Shown here: positions 25,978 through 34,667 of the stretch, piece after piece
How the letters are laid out: every line of letters begins with the position of its first letter
How positions within the stretch are numbered: the stretch's first letter is position 1
DNA from: Gp1-AA133 sp964641665
Lineage (GTDB): Bacteria > Acidobacteriota > Terriglobia > Terriglobales > Acidobacteriaceae
Direction of reading: 5' to 3'
DNA: 64,000 nt
NCBI GenBank assembly: GCA_964641665.1
Contig: CAZXKO010000097.1
Location: 11,279 to 75,278, forward strand
Position numbers and translations under genes: made by a program
The notes under the pieces: model-generated
Seen by the model: the letters and a program-made list of their open reading frames with translations, nothing else
Told to the model about the DNA's origin: nothing
Database searches by the model: none

Positions 25978-26619
25978 TTACGAAGCCCTCTCCGCTTCCG
26001 TCCGCAGTTGCGCCCACACGTCGCGAACCTGCCGTTGTGTGGCGTCGAGCGAGCCGGAGTTGTCGATCACGTGATCGGCCGCTTTGACCTTCTCTTCATC
26101 CGGCTGTTGCGCGGCCATCCTGCGCCGCACTTCCTGCCGCGCCGCCTCCACATCGATCTTGAGACGCTCGGCGAACCGCTGAACTCGCTGTTCCTCCCGG
26201 CACGTCACCACGATCAACCGATCAAAGCGACGGGCCGCGCCCGCCTCCAGAATCAGCGCCGCCTCCACCATCGCAATCGCGCGGTAGTCGCGGCGGCCCA
26301 CTTCCTCCATCCATTCATCCTGCCGGCGAATCACCGCCGGATGCACGATGCGGTTCAGCTCCGCCACCCTCGGCGAGCCTCCACCGTGCGGTCCGCCAAA
26401 CGCCGCCTCGGCCAGTGCCGGACGATTCACGCTCCCATCGGAATTGAGAATGCCCGTTCCAAACCGCCGCACCACTTCTTCGTAAACCGCCTGCCCCGGT
26501 TGCATCAACTCGTGCGCGATCTGGTCGGCTTGCACCAGATGCGCCCCCAGCGCAACGAACATCTCCCCCACCACCGATTTGCCGCTGGCGATCCCCCCGG
26601 TCAACCCGACTTTCAGCAA
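25978..26619 (-). CDS. coaE: Dephospho-CoA kinase
   Basis: The probable start is TTG 26619, reading LLKVGLTGGIASGKSVVGEM, which gives 213 residues; GAGG lies upstream. Walker A is GGIASGKS. DQIAHELMQPGQAVYEEVVR, HPAVIRRQDEW, and YRAIAMVEAALILEAG follow the CoaE order, ending RQEVRRRMAAQQPDEEKVKA. It makes coenzyme A in the last step of the pathway. An upstream reading to 26673 adds 18 residues unlike the family. Confidence 0.92.
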   Translation of the reverse strand: MLKVGLTGGIASGKSVVGEMFVALGAHLVQADQIAHELMQPGQAVYEEVVRRFGTGILNSDGSVNRPALAEAAFGGPHGGGSPRVAELNRIVHPAVIRRQDEWMEEVGRRDYRAIAMVEAALILEAGAARRFDRLIVVTCREEQRVQRFAERLKIDVEAARQEVRRRMAAQQPDEEKVKAADHVIDNSGSLDATQRQVRDVWAQLRTEAERAS

Positions 26620-26674
26620 GCGCTCGCCTCGGTCACAGATGTTCGCGCGGGACAACTTCCGCCACGGAGGCACC

Positions 26675-26965
26675 TTTCGACTTCGCTCAGAGCAGGCTCC
26701 GGCGCGGAGAAAACAAGAAGGCCAGTCATGATTGGGCCCGAAACACCGACGTTAGTCCGCTCTCGCCATAGATCATCAATGAAAACCTGTCATCCCGACC
26801 GGAGCGAAGCGAGGTGGAGGGGCCTTGTGTTTCCGGCAATTGCTCCGCCCTCGAAATCATCTCCAACTATGCGGCTCGACCCGCGAAGCAACCCGAACCC
26901 CATCCGCCGCGACCATGCTTCCTTGTGAATCTCTCCGTGCCTCAGTGCCTCCGTGGTGAAAAAGC
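26675..26965. repeat. Intergenic region with dispersed repeats, no gene
   Basis: It holds CTTTCGACTTCGCTCAGAGC (26676-26695), a copy of CTGTCATCCCGACCGGAGCG with AAGCGAGGTGGAGGGGCC at about 26788-26825, and TCTCCGTGCCTCAGTGCCTC with CGTGGTG at 26931-26958. All three belong to families found elsewhere in this window. No coding frame is credible. Confidence 0.6.
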
Positions 26966-26967
26966 CG

Positions 26968-27900
26968 TCACCCCACCGGAACCGCCGACCCCCGCCGCAG
27001 CTTCGCTGCCCGGACCGTATTCGCCATCAGCATCGCAATCGTCAGCGGCCCCACGCCCCCGGGAACCGGCGTGATCGCTCCGGCCACTTCCGCGACTTCC
27101 GGATGCACATCCCCGAGCAGCGTTGACCCGTTCTTCGCGAACGCCGCTTCGCGCTTCTCGTTGCCCTTGAAGAAGCGTTCAAACTCGGCGCGATCCGTGA
27201 CCTTGTTCATGCCCACATCAATCACAGTTGCGCCCGGCTTCACGAAGTCGCGCGTAACCATCCCGGCGCGGCCGATGGCTGCCACCACGATATCGCCCCG
27301 CCGGCACACTCCGGCCAGGTCGCGCGTTTTCGAATGGCACACGGTGACCGTGGCGTTGGCATTCATGAGCAACATGGCCATGGGCTTGCCCACGATGTCG
27401 CTTCGTCCCACCACCACCGCTTCCTGACCGGTGACCGCAATGTTCGACCTCCGCAGCAACTCCATCACGCCGCCCGGCGTGCACGGGACCAGTCCCGGCC
27501 GCTGTGTAGAAAGAAACCCGACGTTCATGGGATGGAATCCGTCCACATCCTTCGCCGGATCCACCGCCATCAACACCCTCTTCGCATCCACCTGGGGCGG
27601 GAGCGGCAACTGCACCAGGATGCCGTCGATTTCATCACGCCGATTCAGGTCCTCCACTAGCGCGAGCAACTCGACGGTCGTCGCCGACTCGGCCGGCGTA
27701 TGCTTTTCGCTGTAAAGCCCGACTTCCTCAGAACTTTTCACCTTGCCTCGTACATAAATCTCCGACGCCGGGTTATGTCCCACTAGCACGACCGCGAGTC
27801 CGGGGCGCATCCCCGCCGCCGCGAGCATCTTTGCTTCGGCTGCGACTTCCGCCCGAATCTCGCCCGCGATCTTGTTCCCATCCAGAATCTTGGCCGCCAT
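26968..27900 (-). CDS. folD: Bifunctional methylenetetrahydrofolate dehydrogenase/cyclohydrolase
   Basis: 310 residues. Catalytic Tyr and Lys motif SEIYVRGKVKSSEEVG (YxxxK, with Tyr replaced by the neighbouring Tyr-Val-Arg-Gly pattern of the family), DGILVQLPLPPQVDAKRVLM with PAKDVDGFHPMN, VVGRSDIVGKPMAMLL, and the end PVPGGVGPLTIAMLMANTV. It interconverts one-carbon units on tetrahydrofolate, making NADPH. It is divergent from the Trm112-like gene. The frame is intact. Confidence 0.95.
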   Translation of the reverse strand: MAAKILDGNKIAGEIRAEVAAEAKMLAAAGMRPGLAVVLVGHNPASEIYVRGKVKSSEEVGLYSEKHTPAESATTVELLALVEDLNRRDEIDGILVQLPLPPQVDAKRVLMAVDPAKDVDGFHPMNVGFLSTQRPGLVPCTPGGVMELLRRSNIAVTGQEAVVVGRSDIVGKPMAMLLMNANATVTVCHSKTRDLAGVCRRGDIVVAAIGRAGMVTRDFVKPGATVIDVGMNKVTDRAEFERFFKGNEKREAAFAKNGSTLLGDVHPEVAEVAGAITPVPGGVGPLTIAMLMANTVRAAKLRRGSAVPVG

Positions 27901-27956
27901 CCATCTCCCTCAGTTATGAAAGCCTTCGAGAACACTCATTCTAAACTGGCGGGGCG

Positions 27957-28070
27957 GATTCACCACGGAGACACGGAGACACGGAGAAAATGCATGCGGA
28001 ATGTCGATGCGGAGATCACCAAATCCGTTTTGCCCAGTTCTCCCCCCTTTATGACTCCGTGGTGAACGAC
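27957..28070. repeat. Inverted dispersed repeat pair (CCACGGAG type)
   Basis: TTCACCACGGAGACACGGAG at 27959-27978 and the inverse ACTCCGTGGTGAAC at about 28053-28066 bracket about 75 bases. The spacer is between the divergent folD and Trm112-like genes. Similar pairs lie at 421-600 and 62868-63002. Confidence 0.55.
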
Positions 28071-28093
28071 TTTCGGAGTACAATCTCCCGGTT

Positions 28094-28264
28094 ATGATCC
28101 CCCCCGACCTCCTCGAAATCCTGGTCTGTCCCGCCTGTAAGAAGCCGCTCGTACTCAAAACCAACCCCGAAGCACTCAAGTGCGATGCTTGCAACCGCGT
28201 CTACCCCGTGCGCGATAACATCCCGGTGCTGTTGATCGACCAAGCCTTCAGTGACCCTTCCTGA
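28094..28264 (+). CDS. Trm112-family small zinc-ribbon protein
   Basis: 56 residues from ATG 28094: MIPPDLLEILVCPACKKPLV, then LKCDACNRVYPVRDNIPVLL and a short acidic tail. Two CxxC pairs (CPAC and CDAC) form the zinc ribbon, and YPVRDNIPVLL is the family ending. Related proteins (Trm112, YcaR) support methyltransferases or act next to lipid A and cell envelope enzymes. Too short for most automatic calls. A hairpin terminator follows at once. Confidence 0.85.
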   Translation: MIPPDLLEILVCPACKKPLVLKTNPEALKCDACNRVYPVRDNIPVLLIDQAFSDPS

Positions 28265-28287
28265 CTCCCGCTACTCTGGGAGTTTTT
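28264..28287 (+). terminator. Terminator after the Trm112-like gene
   Basis: ACTCCC and GGGAGT pair around an 8-base loop, followed by a short T-run (TTTTT). The stem starts within the stop codon of the Trm112-like gene. Confidence 0.55.
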
Positions 28288-28472
28288 CCGCCTTCTGTAA
28301 GCAAATCGCCGCTTTCCGTCCCAGAACGACATCTTGTGTCATTACCCTGACGGTACTTCCGGAACCCCGGACGCCGGTTACCTGCTTTGGGTTGCCTGCA
28401 ACTTCGTATTTCCACACGGGTTAATGAAACCAGAACGTCCTCTGGCACGTAGATAGATTCAGAGGCTGCTTA

Positions 28473-28488
28473 CGGCATGGGAATTGCA
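28473..28488 (+). promoter_or_regulatory. Sigma-54 type (-24/-12) promoter candidate
   Basis: CGGCATGGGAATTGCA has GG and GC separated by exactly 10 bases and matches TGGCACG-N4-TTGCA in most positions. It lies about 75 bases before the small gene at 28561, the only gene it could serve. No enhancer-binding site was identified. Confidence 0.55.
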
Positions 28489-28560
28489 TGCAACATTTGT
28501 GGCAGTCGGTGAGTCTAATAGGCCAAGGACGTAGCAAGCAGGTCGGAGGTGAGGACGGCC

Positions 28561-28791
28561 ATGAAAGAACGATTCACGAACACGGAGTTGGCGTCGCTGC
28601 GGAGCGATCTGCTGCAAGGTGGGATGATCGATTCCCGCGAGGCTGCCGAACTCTTGCAGGTTTTCCTGATGGGCCGTGGCTATGGGGTTTCTCCCCAGGC
28701 GGCTCTGGATGCTGCTGGTCGCGTCGAGATGGCCGGCTGCTCTTTGCCAGTTCTTCAGTACGAGTTGGAGAATCTGGCACTGGTCATGTAA
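28561..28791 (+). CDS. Small conserved-looking hypothetical protein
   Basis: 76 residues from ATG 28561 with GAGG 6 bases upstream (28551-28554): MKERFTNTELASLRSDLLQG, then a helical body with DSREAAELLQVFLMGRGYGV and LPVLQYELENLALVM. It is entirely helical by eye, with no membrane segment or Cys pair. The possible sigma-54 promoter upstream and the strong terminator downstream (28931) make it a monocistronic unit. Function unknown. Confidence 0.6.
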   Translation: MKERFTNTELASLRSDLLQGGMIDSREAAELLQVFLMGRGYGVSPQAALDAAGRVEMAGCSLPVLQYELENLALVM

Positions 28792-28803
28792 TTCAGCTTT
28801 GAA

Positions 28804-28862
28804 AAGCGGTGACTTTTCAAACCGGGCCTAGCAGTAAAGCGGTGACAAGTAGAAGCGGTGAC
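28804..28862 (+). repeat. Three copies of AAGCGGTGAC
   Basis: Exact 10-base copies at 28804-28813, 28837-28846 and 28853-28862 in the 3' region of the small gene. The first sits in a short hairpin (GAAAAG / CTTTTC). Confidence 0.5.
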
Positions 28863-28930
28863 GAACCAGGGAATTGACAAAATCTGACCGGACCTCGGAA
28901 CTCAGTCGTTCCGATCAGGTAGAAACAGAC

Positions 28931-28961
28931 AAGCCGGGCCAACCAGCCCGGCTTTGCTTTT
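28931..28961 (+). terminator. Strong intrinsic terminator
   Basis: AAGCCGGGC and GCCCGGCTT form a perfect 9-bp stem with a 6-base loop, followed by TGCTTTT. It ends the unit of the small gene at 28561. Confidence 0.85.
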
Positions 28962-28969
28962 GGGAGGCA

Positions 28970-29128
28970 GCTGTTAGCCTTTAGCTCTTAGCCTTTAGCT
29001 CATGCAAAGCCGAAATTTGGTTCGGACCTCCCGGATGAGTTTCCCCTGGAAGTCCCACGCGTTTTAGGTCCCGCAGAGAGTGTCGCCCCGGGGGTTCAAG
29101 CTAACGGCTAAAGGCTAAGAGCTAATCG
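28970..29128. repeat. Low-complexity intergenic repeats (TTAGCCTTTAGCTC type), inverted pair
   Basis: GTTAGCCTTTAGCTCTTAGC at about 28973-28992 and the inverse AACGGCTAAAGGCTAAGAGC at about 29102-29121 flank a non-coding stretch between the small gene and the MacB-like gene. A related stretch lies at 52995-53052. Confidence 0.6.
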
Positions 29129-29133
29129 CTGCC

Positions 29134-30429
29134 TTACTCGTACCGCAAACTTTCCACCGGATCGAGCTGCGCCGCACGTGTGGCCGGCAGCGTCCCGAAC
29201 ACCACCCCCACCAGCGACGACACCAGGATCGCGATAATTGCCGACAACCCCGAGATCGGAATCCGGTACGCTGTTAGAAAGCGTACCGAGAACGGAATCG
29301 CCAGCCCGATCACAATCCCGATAATTCCCCCCACCAGCGAAATCAGCACCGCCTCGGCCAGGAACTGGAACCGGATCTCGCGGTTGGTCGCACCGATCGC
29401 CTTGCGGATCCCGATTTCCCGAATGCGCGAACTCACCGTCGCCAGCATGATGTTCATGATCCCGATGCCGCTCACCAGCAGCGTCACCGCCGCAATCAAC
29501 AGCAGGCCCATCGTCAATGCGTTGGCAATCTTGTCCCACACCGAGAGTAGTTGCGTCAGGTTGCTCACCGTGTACACCGATTCCGGCCGGTGCCGCGACC
29601 GGATCACCCGCTCGATCTGCCGCGTCGCCGAGACCACGTCATCAGGGCTGGCCACGGTGAAGAAGATCTGCTTCACCTCGGCGGTCTCGGTGAAGTACCG
29701 GCTCACCGTGGAGGGAATCACCATGGTGTAGTCCTGCACCTCCGATTGTCCGAAGGTGTCGACGCCTTCCTTGAATGTCCCGATCACGGTAAACGGCAAA
29801 CCATTCAGCTTGATGACCTGCCCCACTGCAGCATCCACCGATCCATAGACTTCTTCCGCCATCTTCTGGGTCAGCACGCCCACTTTGTTGCGCGACTGGG
29901 AATCGCCCGCGTCGAAGAAGCGCCCGGAAAGCACGACCAGGTTGCGCACCCGCGCGTATTCCGGCGACGCGCCCATCACCGTGATGTCTTTCTCTCTTCC
30001 CGATCCCGCCGCGATGCGTTCACTCAGCACCACCAGTGGAGACGCGGCCGTGATGCTAGACACCTGCTCCTGCGCGGCGCGCATGTCGTCCACGGTCAGC
30101 GGGTCAGGAGCGCTCGCTGTGATGCGCTGCGACCCCCCGGAGTACTCCACGTAGATCATGTTGGCCCCGATGGCCTGGATCAACCGCTGCACGTACTGCT
30201 TCCCGGTCATGCCGATCGTGACAACGAGAATGAGCGACGCCGTCCCGATCACCATGCCGAGGGCCGTGAGTGTAAAGCGCACTTTGTTGCTGTTGAAGGT
30301 GTCGTAGGCGAAGTTGAGAATTTCGCCCAGCTTGACGCCGCGCCGCTGGAGCGACGGTGGCACAGGACGACGGCGGGCCGGCGGATTGCATGGCGGCGCC
30401 GAAGGCGCGGTTGGGGTTACGGTTGCCAT
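29134..30429 (-). CDS. MacB-type ABC transporter permease (FtsX family)
   Basis: 431 residues. After a Pro-rich N-terminal tail comes a membrane helix (FTLTALGMVIGTASLILVVT), a periplasmic MacB_PCD domain (about 80-290), and three C-terminal helices of the FtsX domain, with GIGIMNIMLATVSSRIREIG and RKAIGATNREIRFQFLAEAV. ABC transporters of this kind act as mechanical pumps rather than channels. No ATPase or adaptor gene is adjacent, so the partner must be elsewhere. ATG 30429 gives a good frame; a later start is possible because the first 35 residues are low-complexity. Confidence 0.88.
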   Translation of the reverse strand: MATVTPTAPSAPPCNPPARRRPVPPSLQRRGVKLGEILNFAYDTFNSNKVRFTLTALGMVIGTASLILVVTIGMTGKQYVQRLIQAIGANMIYVEYSGGSQRITASAPDPLTVDDMRAAQEQVSSITAASPLVVLSERIAAGSGREKDITVMGASPEYARVRNLVVLSGRFFDAGDSQSRNKVGVLTQKMAEEVYGSVDAAVGQVIKLNGLPFTVIGTFKEGVDTFGQSEVQDYTMVIPSTVSRYFTETAEVKQIFFTVASPDDVVSATRQIERVIRSRHRPESVYTVSNLTQLLSVWDKIANALTMGLLLIAAVTLLVSGIGIMNIMLATVSSRIREIGIRKAIGATNREIRFQFLAEAVLISLVGGIIGIVIGLAIPFSVRFLTAYRIPISGLSAIIAILVSSLVGVVFGTLPATRAAQLDPVESLRYE

Positions 30430-30450
30430 CTCCAGATTAGATGCTACTCC

Positions 30451-31902
30451 TCAGTCCACGCGGCAGACTAGTAACGCCAAATTCTGGTACGGGCACACCA
30501 GCCCCGGGACTCCCGGCTGCTCCAGCACCACCCAATCGATGCCAAAACGCACCTGCAGCCGCTGGAAGTCGCGGGGGCCAAAGTGCTCCCACCCCCGTTG
30601 CGCCTGGACTTCCTCCTGCCAGCGGGCAGCCAGTCGCGGAACCTGGGTGGCCACAGCGGAATCCTTGGTCGCGTCGGCCAGTCGGCTCCGCTCCGCCAGC
30701 GCACGGAAGCCGTGGTAATCCTCACCCGGACGCCGCATGTAATCGGCGCCCAGTGCAAAATAACTGTCCATCGGCGTGTTCGCGCGAACCCACGTGAACG
30801 CCTCCAGCCACGCATTCCGCGACGCATGGCCCGGCCACTCCATATGCGCCGACGCCGGGTAAGTTTCTAGTTGCGCGTAGAACATTCCTGCCCCGAGCGG
30901 CACCAACAGAACCAGCCAGCGCCACCACTGCGCCCGCAAAACCTTCTGCCCCAGCACGCCGCCACCCAGCACCGCCATCAGTAGGTACAACAGATGCAGG
31001 TAGCGCATCGGCTGCAACGGCCACAGCCGCTCCAGGCTGCGCGGGGTCATCACCATCAGCGCCACCGCGAGTTGAAAGATTCCGTACCAGGCGATCCGCT
31101 GCGCCACGTGAGCCAGTGTCGTCCTGCCTTCGAGCTGTCCCATCCTCCGAAACCACCACAACACCGCGAACGGCGCGACCACGCCCAGCCACTCGTACCA
31201 CTGCCAGCGCGCCAGGAAGTAGTAGTCGCGCGTCTCCGCCGCCGCCCGCCACGCGCTCGACGTCGGCTCGAAAATCCACCCCAGCGGCGCCAGAGCCAAG
31301 GTGCCCAGCACCGGCTGCGGCTGCCGCCACCCCAGAAACACGCAGAACGAAATTCCAAAACTCGCCATGATGGGGTGGATCGTCGCCGCTCCCGCCAGCA
31401 GCACTCCCGCCAGCACATACTTGCGATCGAGCGTGGCCACAATCGCCGCCAGGATCGCTGCCGTCGCCAGCGCCCGCGGGTGCAGATTCTGGTCCACCAG
31501 GTAGAGCCCGCTCCCGGCCACGGGCAGAGTCAACAACACCGCAACTAGCGTCACCGAAGCCCACTGCGTCCATGGCTCCTCGAAACAACGCCGACTGATG
31601 CGCAGGCATCCCCACAGCACCAGAAAAATCGCCAGGAAATGCCACGCGAGAATGACGACGCTAATCGGGACGTGCGTCATGCGGGCCGAACCAGCTACTA
31701 CCTTGTCGAAGATCGTCGCCTGCAATTGCACCGCGAAGAAATCCGCGTCATGCGGAAAGAGCGGCGGGTTCAGATCGTGCTGGATGGCCGCGAGGTAGAC
31801 TTCGTCGTCCTCGGCTCCGGGATGGTAGCCCGCGATGAGGACGCCCAGCACCGTCAGGAGCGCCAGACCAACGACATTTTTGATTATGGGATAGTTTTTC
31901 AA
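30451..31902 (-). CDS. Polytopic membrane protein, possibly glycosyltransferase-C-like
   Basis: 483 residues with about 11 hydrophobic segments. The N-terminus has GYHPGAEDDEVYLAAIQHDL after the first helix, that is, an acidic DDE cluster in the first periplasmic loop, as in GT-C glycosyltransferases, and the C-terminus is a soluble domain (SYFALGADYMRRPGEDYHGF onwards). The family was not recognised with certainty. It lies head to head with the DPM1-like glycosyltransferase, which makes polyprenyl-linked sugar donors, so a role in transferring sugars at the membrane is a reasonable guess. Confidence 0.6.
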   Translation of the reverse strand: MKNYPIIKNVVGLALLTVLGVLIAGYHPGAEDDEVYLAAIQHDLNPPLFPHDADFFAVQLQATIFDKVVAGSARMTHVPISVVILAWHFLAIFLVLWGCLRISRRCFEEPWTQWASVTLVAVLLTLPVAGSGLYLVDQNLHPRALATAAILAAIVATLDRKYVLAGVLLAGAATIHPIMASFGISFCVFLGWRQPQPVLGTLALAPLGWIFEPTSSAWRAAAETRDYYFLARWQWYEWLGVVAPFAVLWWFRRMGQLEGRTTLAHVAQRIAWYGIFQLAVALMVMTPRSLERLWPLQPMRYLHLLYLLMAVLGGGVLGQKVLRAQWWRWLVLLVPLGAGMFYAQLETYPASAHMEWPGHASRNAWLEAFTWVRANTPMDSYFALGADYMRRPGEDYHGFRALAERSRLADATKDSAVATQVPRLAARWQEEVQAQRGWEHFGPRDFQRLQVRFGIDWVVLEQPGVPGLVCPYQNLALLVCRVD

Positions 31903-31928
31903 GCGCCGAGAACTTAGAATTGAGCTAC

Positions 31929-32717
31929 ATGCCCCTAAATGCCGTAAAGCTTGCGGCAGATGAGATCGAGTCTCCTGCTGACATTCAGGATGTTTTTGCG
32001 CCCGCCGCGCCCAAGGCCGTGGCGAAGCTTGCCGTCGTGGTGCCCACGCTGTGCGAGGCGGAGAACATCCGCATCGTGCTCGATCGCATCCGGCAGAGCC
32101 TCGACCCTCTCGGCTTTCCCTACGAACTGCTTGTCGTGGATGACGACAGCCGCGACGGAATCGACACCATCGTACAGGAAATCACCGAGACCGACCCGCG
32201 TGTCCGCCTGCTGGTTCGCAAAGGCGAGCGCGGCCTCGGCGGCGCCGTGCTCTACGGCTGGCAGCATACCGACGCCGAGATTCTCGGCGTGATCGACGCC
32301 GACCTGCAGCATCCGCCCGAACTGCTGCCGCAATTGTGGAAGGCAGTCGAAGCCGGCAACGACGTGGTTCTCGCCAGTCGCTACGCCCCACGCGGCGGCC
32401 TAGACAACTGGCATCCCGCGCGACACCTGCTCTCGCGCATGGCCATCTGGATGACTTATCCCCTGCAGAAGCCCGGCATCTCCGTAAAAGATCCGATGGC
32501 CGGATTCTTCATGGTGCGCCGTTCGTCCCTGCGCAACGTCGACTTCCACAACCGCGGCTTCAAGATCCTGCTCGAAATCCTGGTTCGCGCCGATGTGCGC
32601 TCCGTAACCGAAATCCCCTTCACTTTCGGCCCCCGCCGCGCCGGCGCCAGCAAAGCCACCCTGAGAGTCGGTCTCGACTACTTCGCGCTGCTGTTCCGGC
32701 TGTGGAGAAGCCGGTAG
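31929..32717 (+). CDS. DPM1-like polyprenyl-phosphate glycosyltransferase (GT2)
   Basis: 262 residues from ATG 31929 (a TTG at 31920 is also possible). GT2 motifs: LAVVVPTLCEAENIRIVLDR, LVVDDDSRDGIDTI, VIDADLQHPPELLPQLWKA with the DxD-like DAD, MAGFFMVRRSSL, and GFKILLEILVRADVRSVTEI. The order matches dolichyl-phosphate mannose synthase-like enzymes. No C-terminal membrane helices are present, so it is the short soluble or peripheral form. It is divergent from the membrane protein at 30451. Confidence 0.9.
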   Translation: MPLNAVKLAADEIESPADIQDVFAPAAPKAVAKLAVVVPTLCEAENIRIVLDRIRQSLDPLGFPYELLVVDDDSRDGIDTIVQEITETDPRVRLLVRKGERGLGGAVLYGWQHTDAEILGVIDADLQHPPELLPQLWKAVEAGNDVVLASRYAPRGGLDNWHPARHLLSRMAIWMTYPLQKPGISVKDPMAGFFMVRRSSLRNVDFHNRGFKILLEILVRADVRSVTEIPFTFGPRRAGASKATLRVGLDYFALLFRLWRSR

Positions 32718-32787
32718 TTAAGAAGGCCTGGACAGACGAACCTGACGACACCCTTCGCGCTATCCCAACCCCAATTTGCTTCCGACG

Positions 32788-32882
32788 CAGCCCCAAAGGG
32801 GCGCCAGAGTATAGCCCCGGACGTAAGGCCGGGGTAGGCACCAGAAAAATACACTCAAGTCCCGTAGGGACGGCAGAAACTA
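32788..32882. repeat. Structured dispersed repeat, copy 1
   Basis: CAGCCCCAAAGGGGCGCCAG, then AGTATAGCCCCGGACGTAAG, then AAGTCCCGTAGGGACGGCAG. Two hairpins are visible: CCCCGG / CCGGGG and GTCCC-GTA-GGGAC. A second copy with the same order lies at 44105-44192 and a partial one at 44037-44052. Confidence 0.75.
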
Positions 32883-32957
32883 CCCGCTCCACTCATTCGG
32901 GCTCTTTGCAATGAGCCGGTTCATGATGCAAACCCAATCGGATAAGCTCTCCCTACC

Positions 32958-33722
32958 ATGTTCCGCACCAGGTTCAAGAAGGAAATCGTGGCTGAGTTCT
33001 GGCCGCCTGCCCGGGCAGGCAAAAAGCAGAAGGTCATCATTCTCTGTGACGGAATGCCCTCGGTTCCACGAAAGCAACCGCTCGCCAGCTTTCTTTCCGC
33101 CAAGAGCTATTGGGTGTTCTATCCGCGCTACCGGGGCGCCTGGGAAAGTGGCGGGCAGTTCCTTGCAACCTCGCCCCACCAGGACATTCTCGACGTCATC
33201 GACGAGTTGCCGAAGGGCGTCTCGGAGTCCGCCTTCGGTCAGCGCTTCGCCCTCGCCCCCGACGAAATCCTTGTCATCGGGGGAAGCTTCGGTGGCGCGG
33301 CGGCGATCCTGGCCACGCTCGATCCGCGCGTGAAGAAAGCCATCGCCAATTGCCCGGTCGTCGACTGGAAAATTCTAGCCGCCTCGGAAAAGGCCGAAAC
33401 CTCCAACCCGAGTTACGCTGACTACATCCGTGAGGCCTTCGGGCACGGCTATCGTCTTTCCGAGAAAAATTGGAAGAAGTTGGATACCGGCCGCTTCTAC
33501 AACCCGGCGCATCACATCCACGAGATCGTGCCGTCCAAGCTCATGATGTTCCACGCCTGGGACGATCCCTACGTTCCCTACAAATCGGTTGCGCAGTTTG
33601 CCGCCAGGACCGGGGCAAGAATCAAGTCTCTGCGCCGCGGCGGACACATCTCCACCGATGAAACGGTTCGAAAGTACTGGCCGCTGATCAAGAAATTCTT
33701 TGACTCCCCCCCGGACAACTGA
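32958..33722 (+). CDS. Alpha/beta hydrolase
   Basis: 254 residues. Nucleophile elbow GGSFGG in LVIGGSFGGAAAILATLD, Asp in FHAWDDPYVPYKS, and His in RRGGHISTDETVRK complete the triad. The oxyanion region is VIILCDGMPSVPRK. No signal peptide, so it is cytoplasmic. The substrate is unknown; the fold and the loop PRYRGAWESGGQFL resemble S9-type or dienelactone-type hydrolases. Its stop is followed in the same frame by the truncated di-haem gene. Confidence 0.82.
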   Translation: MFRTRFKKEIVAEFWPPARAGKKQKVIILCDGMPSVPRKQPLASFLSAKSYWVFYPRYRGAWESGGQFLATSPHQDILDVIDELPKGVSESAFGQRFALAPDEILVIGGSFGGAAAILATLDPRVKKAIANCPVVDWKILAASEKAETSNPSYADYIREAFGHGYRLSEKNWKKLDTGRFYNPAHHIHEIVPSKLMMFHAWDDPYVPYKSVAQFAARTGARIKSLRRGGHISTDETVRKYWPLIKKFFDSPPDN

Positions 33723-33752
33723 GACTTACATCGCCTCCGCACTGGGGTTAGG

Positions 33753-34490
33753 GTGACCTGCGCAGGAGCCCCGAAAGGCAACGAGATTGACCCCGCCCTG
33801 GTCGATCACCTCGAGTTCTACTTGCTGAACTACTTCAAGCCCGGCCACGGCCAGCAGAATGACGCCACCGAGGAAGGCCGCGAGGTCTTCAACAAGATCG
33901 GCTGCTCTTCCTGCCACATAACCAATCTGACAATCAACCACGACCGCCGGGTGGCCGACCTTGAGACCGTCTACGACCCCGTCAACGGTGTCTTCAATAG
34001 TTTGTTCGCCACCGGGACGCCCCTTCTCGTCACCAAGGATGACGGCAGCGGCCAGCCTCTTTTAAAGCTGCCTGCGGGAGGTTCCTTCGTGGTGAAAGAC
34101 ATCCTCACCGACTTCAAGCGCCACGACGTGGGCCCCAACTTCTACGAGCGAAATTGGGACGGAACTATTCAGACCCAGTTCATGACTCGTCCTCTGTGGG
34201 GCGTCGGCTCGACCGCGCCCTACGGCCACGACGGACGCAGTATGACCCTCGACGACGTCATCCTGCGCCACGGAGGCGAATCGCAGAAGTCTCGCGATGC
34301 CTACGCTGCCCTGCCGACCCGGCAGTCGGCCGCCCTGCAGTCGTTGCTGAACTCGCTCGTCCTGTTCCCGGCCGACGACACTGCTTCCACCCTTGACCCG
34401 GCCGTGCCGACCAAGCCCAACTTCCCGCAGCACGGTCACGGCAGCATCAAACTCACCGTACTGTTCAACGATCCGACTGATCCGGAATAG
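33753..34490 (+). pseudogene. C-terminal fragment of a di-haem oxidoreductase
   Basis: The frame has one haem c motif, CSSCH (in NKIGCSSCHITNLTIN), GTPLLVTKDDGSGQPLL, RHDVGPNFYERNWDGTIQTQ, and TRPLWGVGSTAPYGHDGRSM with the distal Met region. This is the C-terminal half of the di-haem oxidoreductase / cytochrome c peroxidase-like family. No signal peptide and no first haem motif precede it; the frame opens 32 bases after the hydrolase stop. Most likely a remnant after deletion; a complete protein should be about twice as long. Confidence 0.75.
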
Positions 34491-34510
34491 CCGCCGGGAG
34501 ATTCCGTCAG

Positions 34511-34570
34511 CCGTGGGCCCCATCCTTGCGCGTTCCGTAGCGCAAGGGTGGGATTCCGCGACTCCGTCGA
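34511..34570. repeat. Dispersed hairpin repeat (GTGGGCC...GGTGGGATTCC), copy 1
   Basis: CCTTGCGC and GCGCAAGG form an 8-bp stem around GTTCCGTA, followed by GTGGGATTCCGCGACTCC. The second copy at 39784-39845 keeps the hairpin with a different stem sequence. Confidence 0.7.
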
Positions 34571-34667
34571 GCTTGCTATTTCAAACGCAACCTGCACGAT
34601 TCGTGAGGAATCCAGCCCTTGGGCAAAGCCGACCTTCGAGTCGGATGGGATGGCTCCGCGCTGCTGT

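Noticed and set aside
28970..29128. Possible CRISPR-like or tandem array
   Set aside because: Units are degenerate and of irregular spacing with no spacers of constant length; it is a low-complexity repeat.
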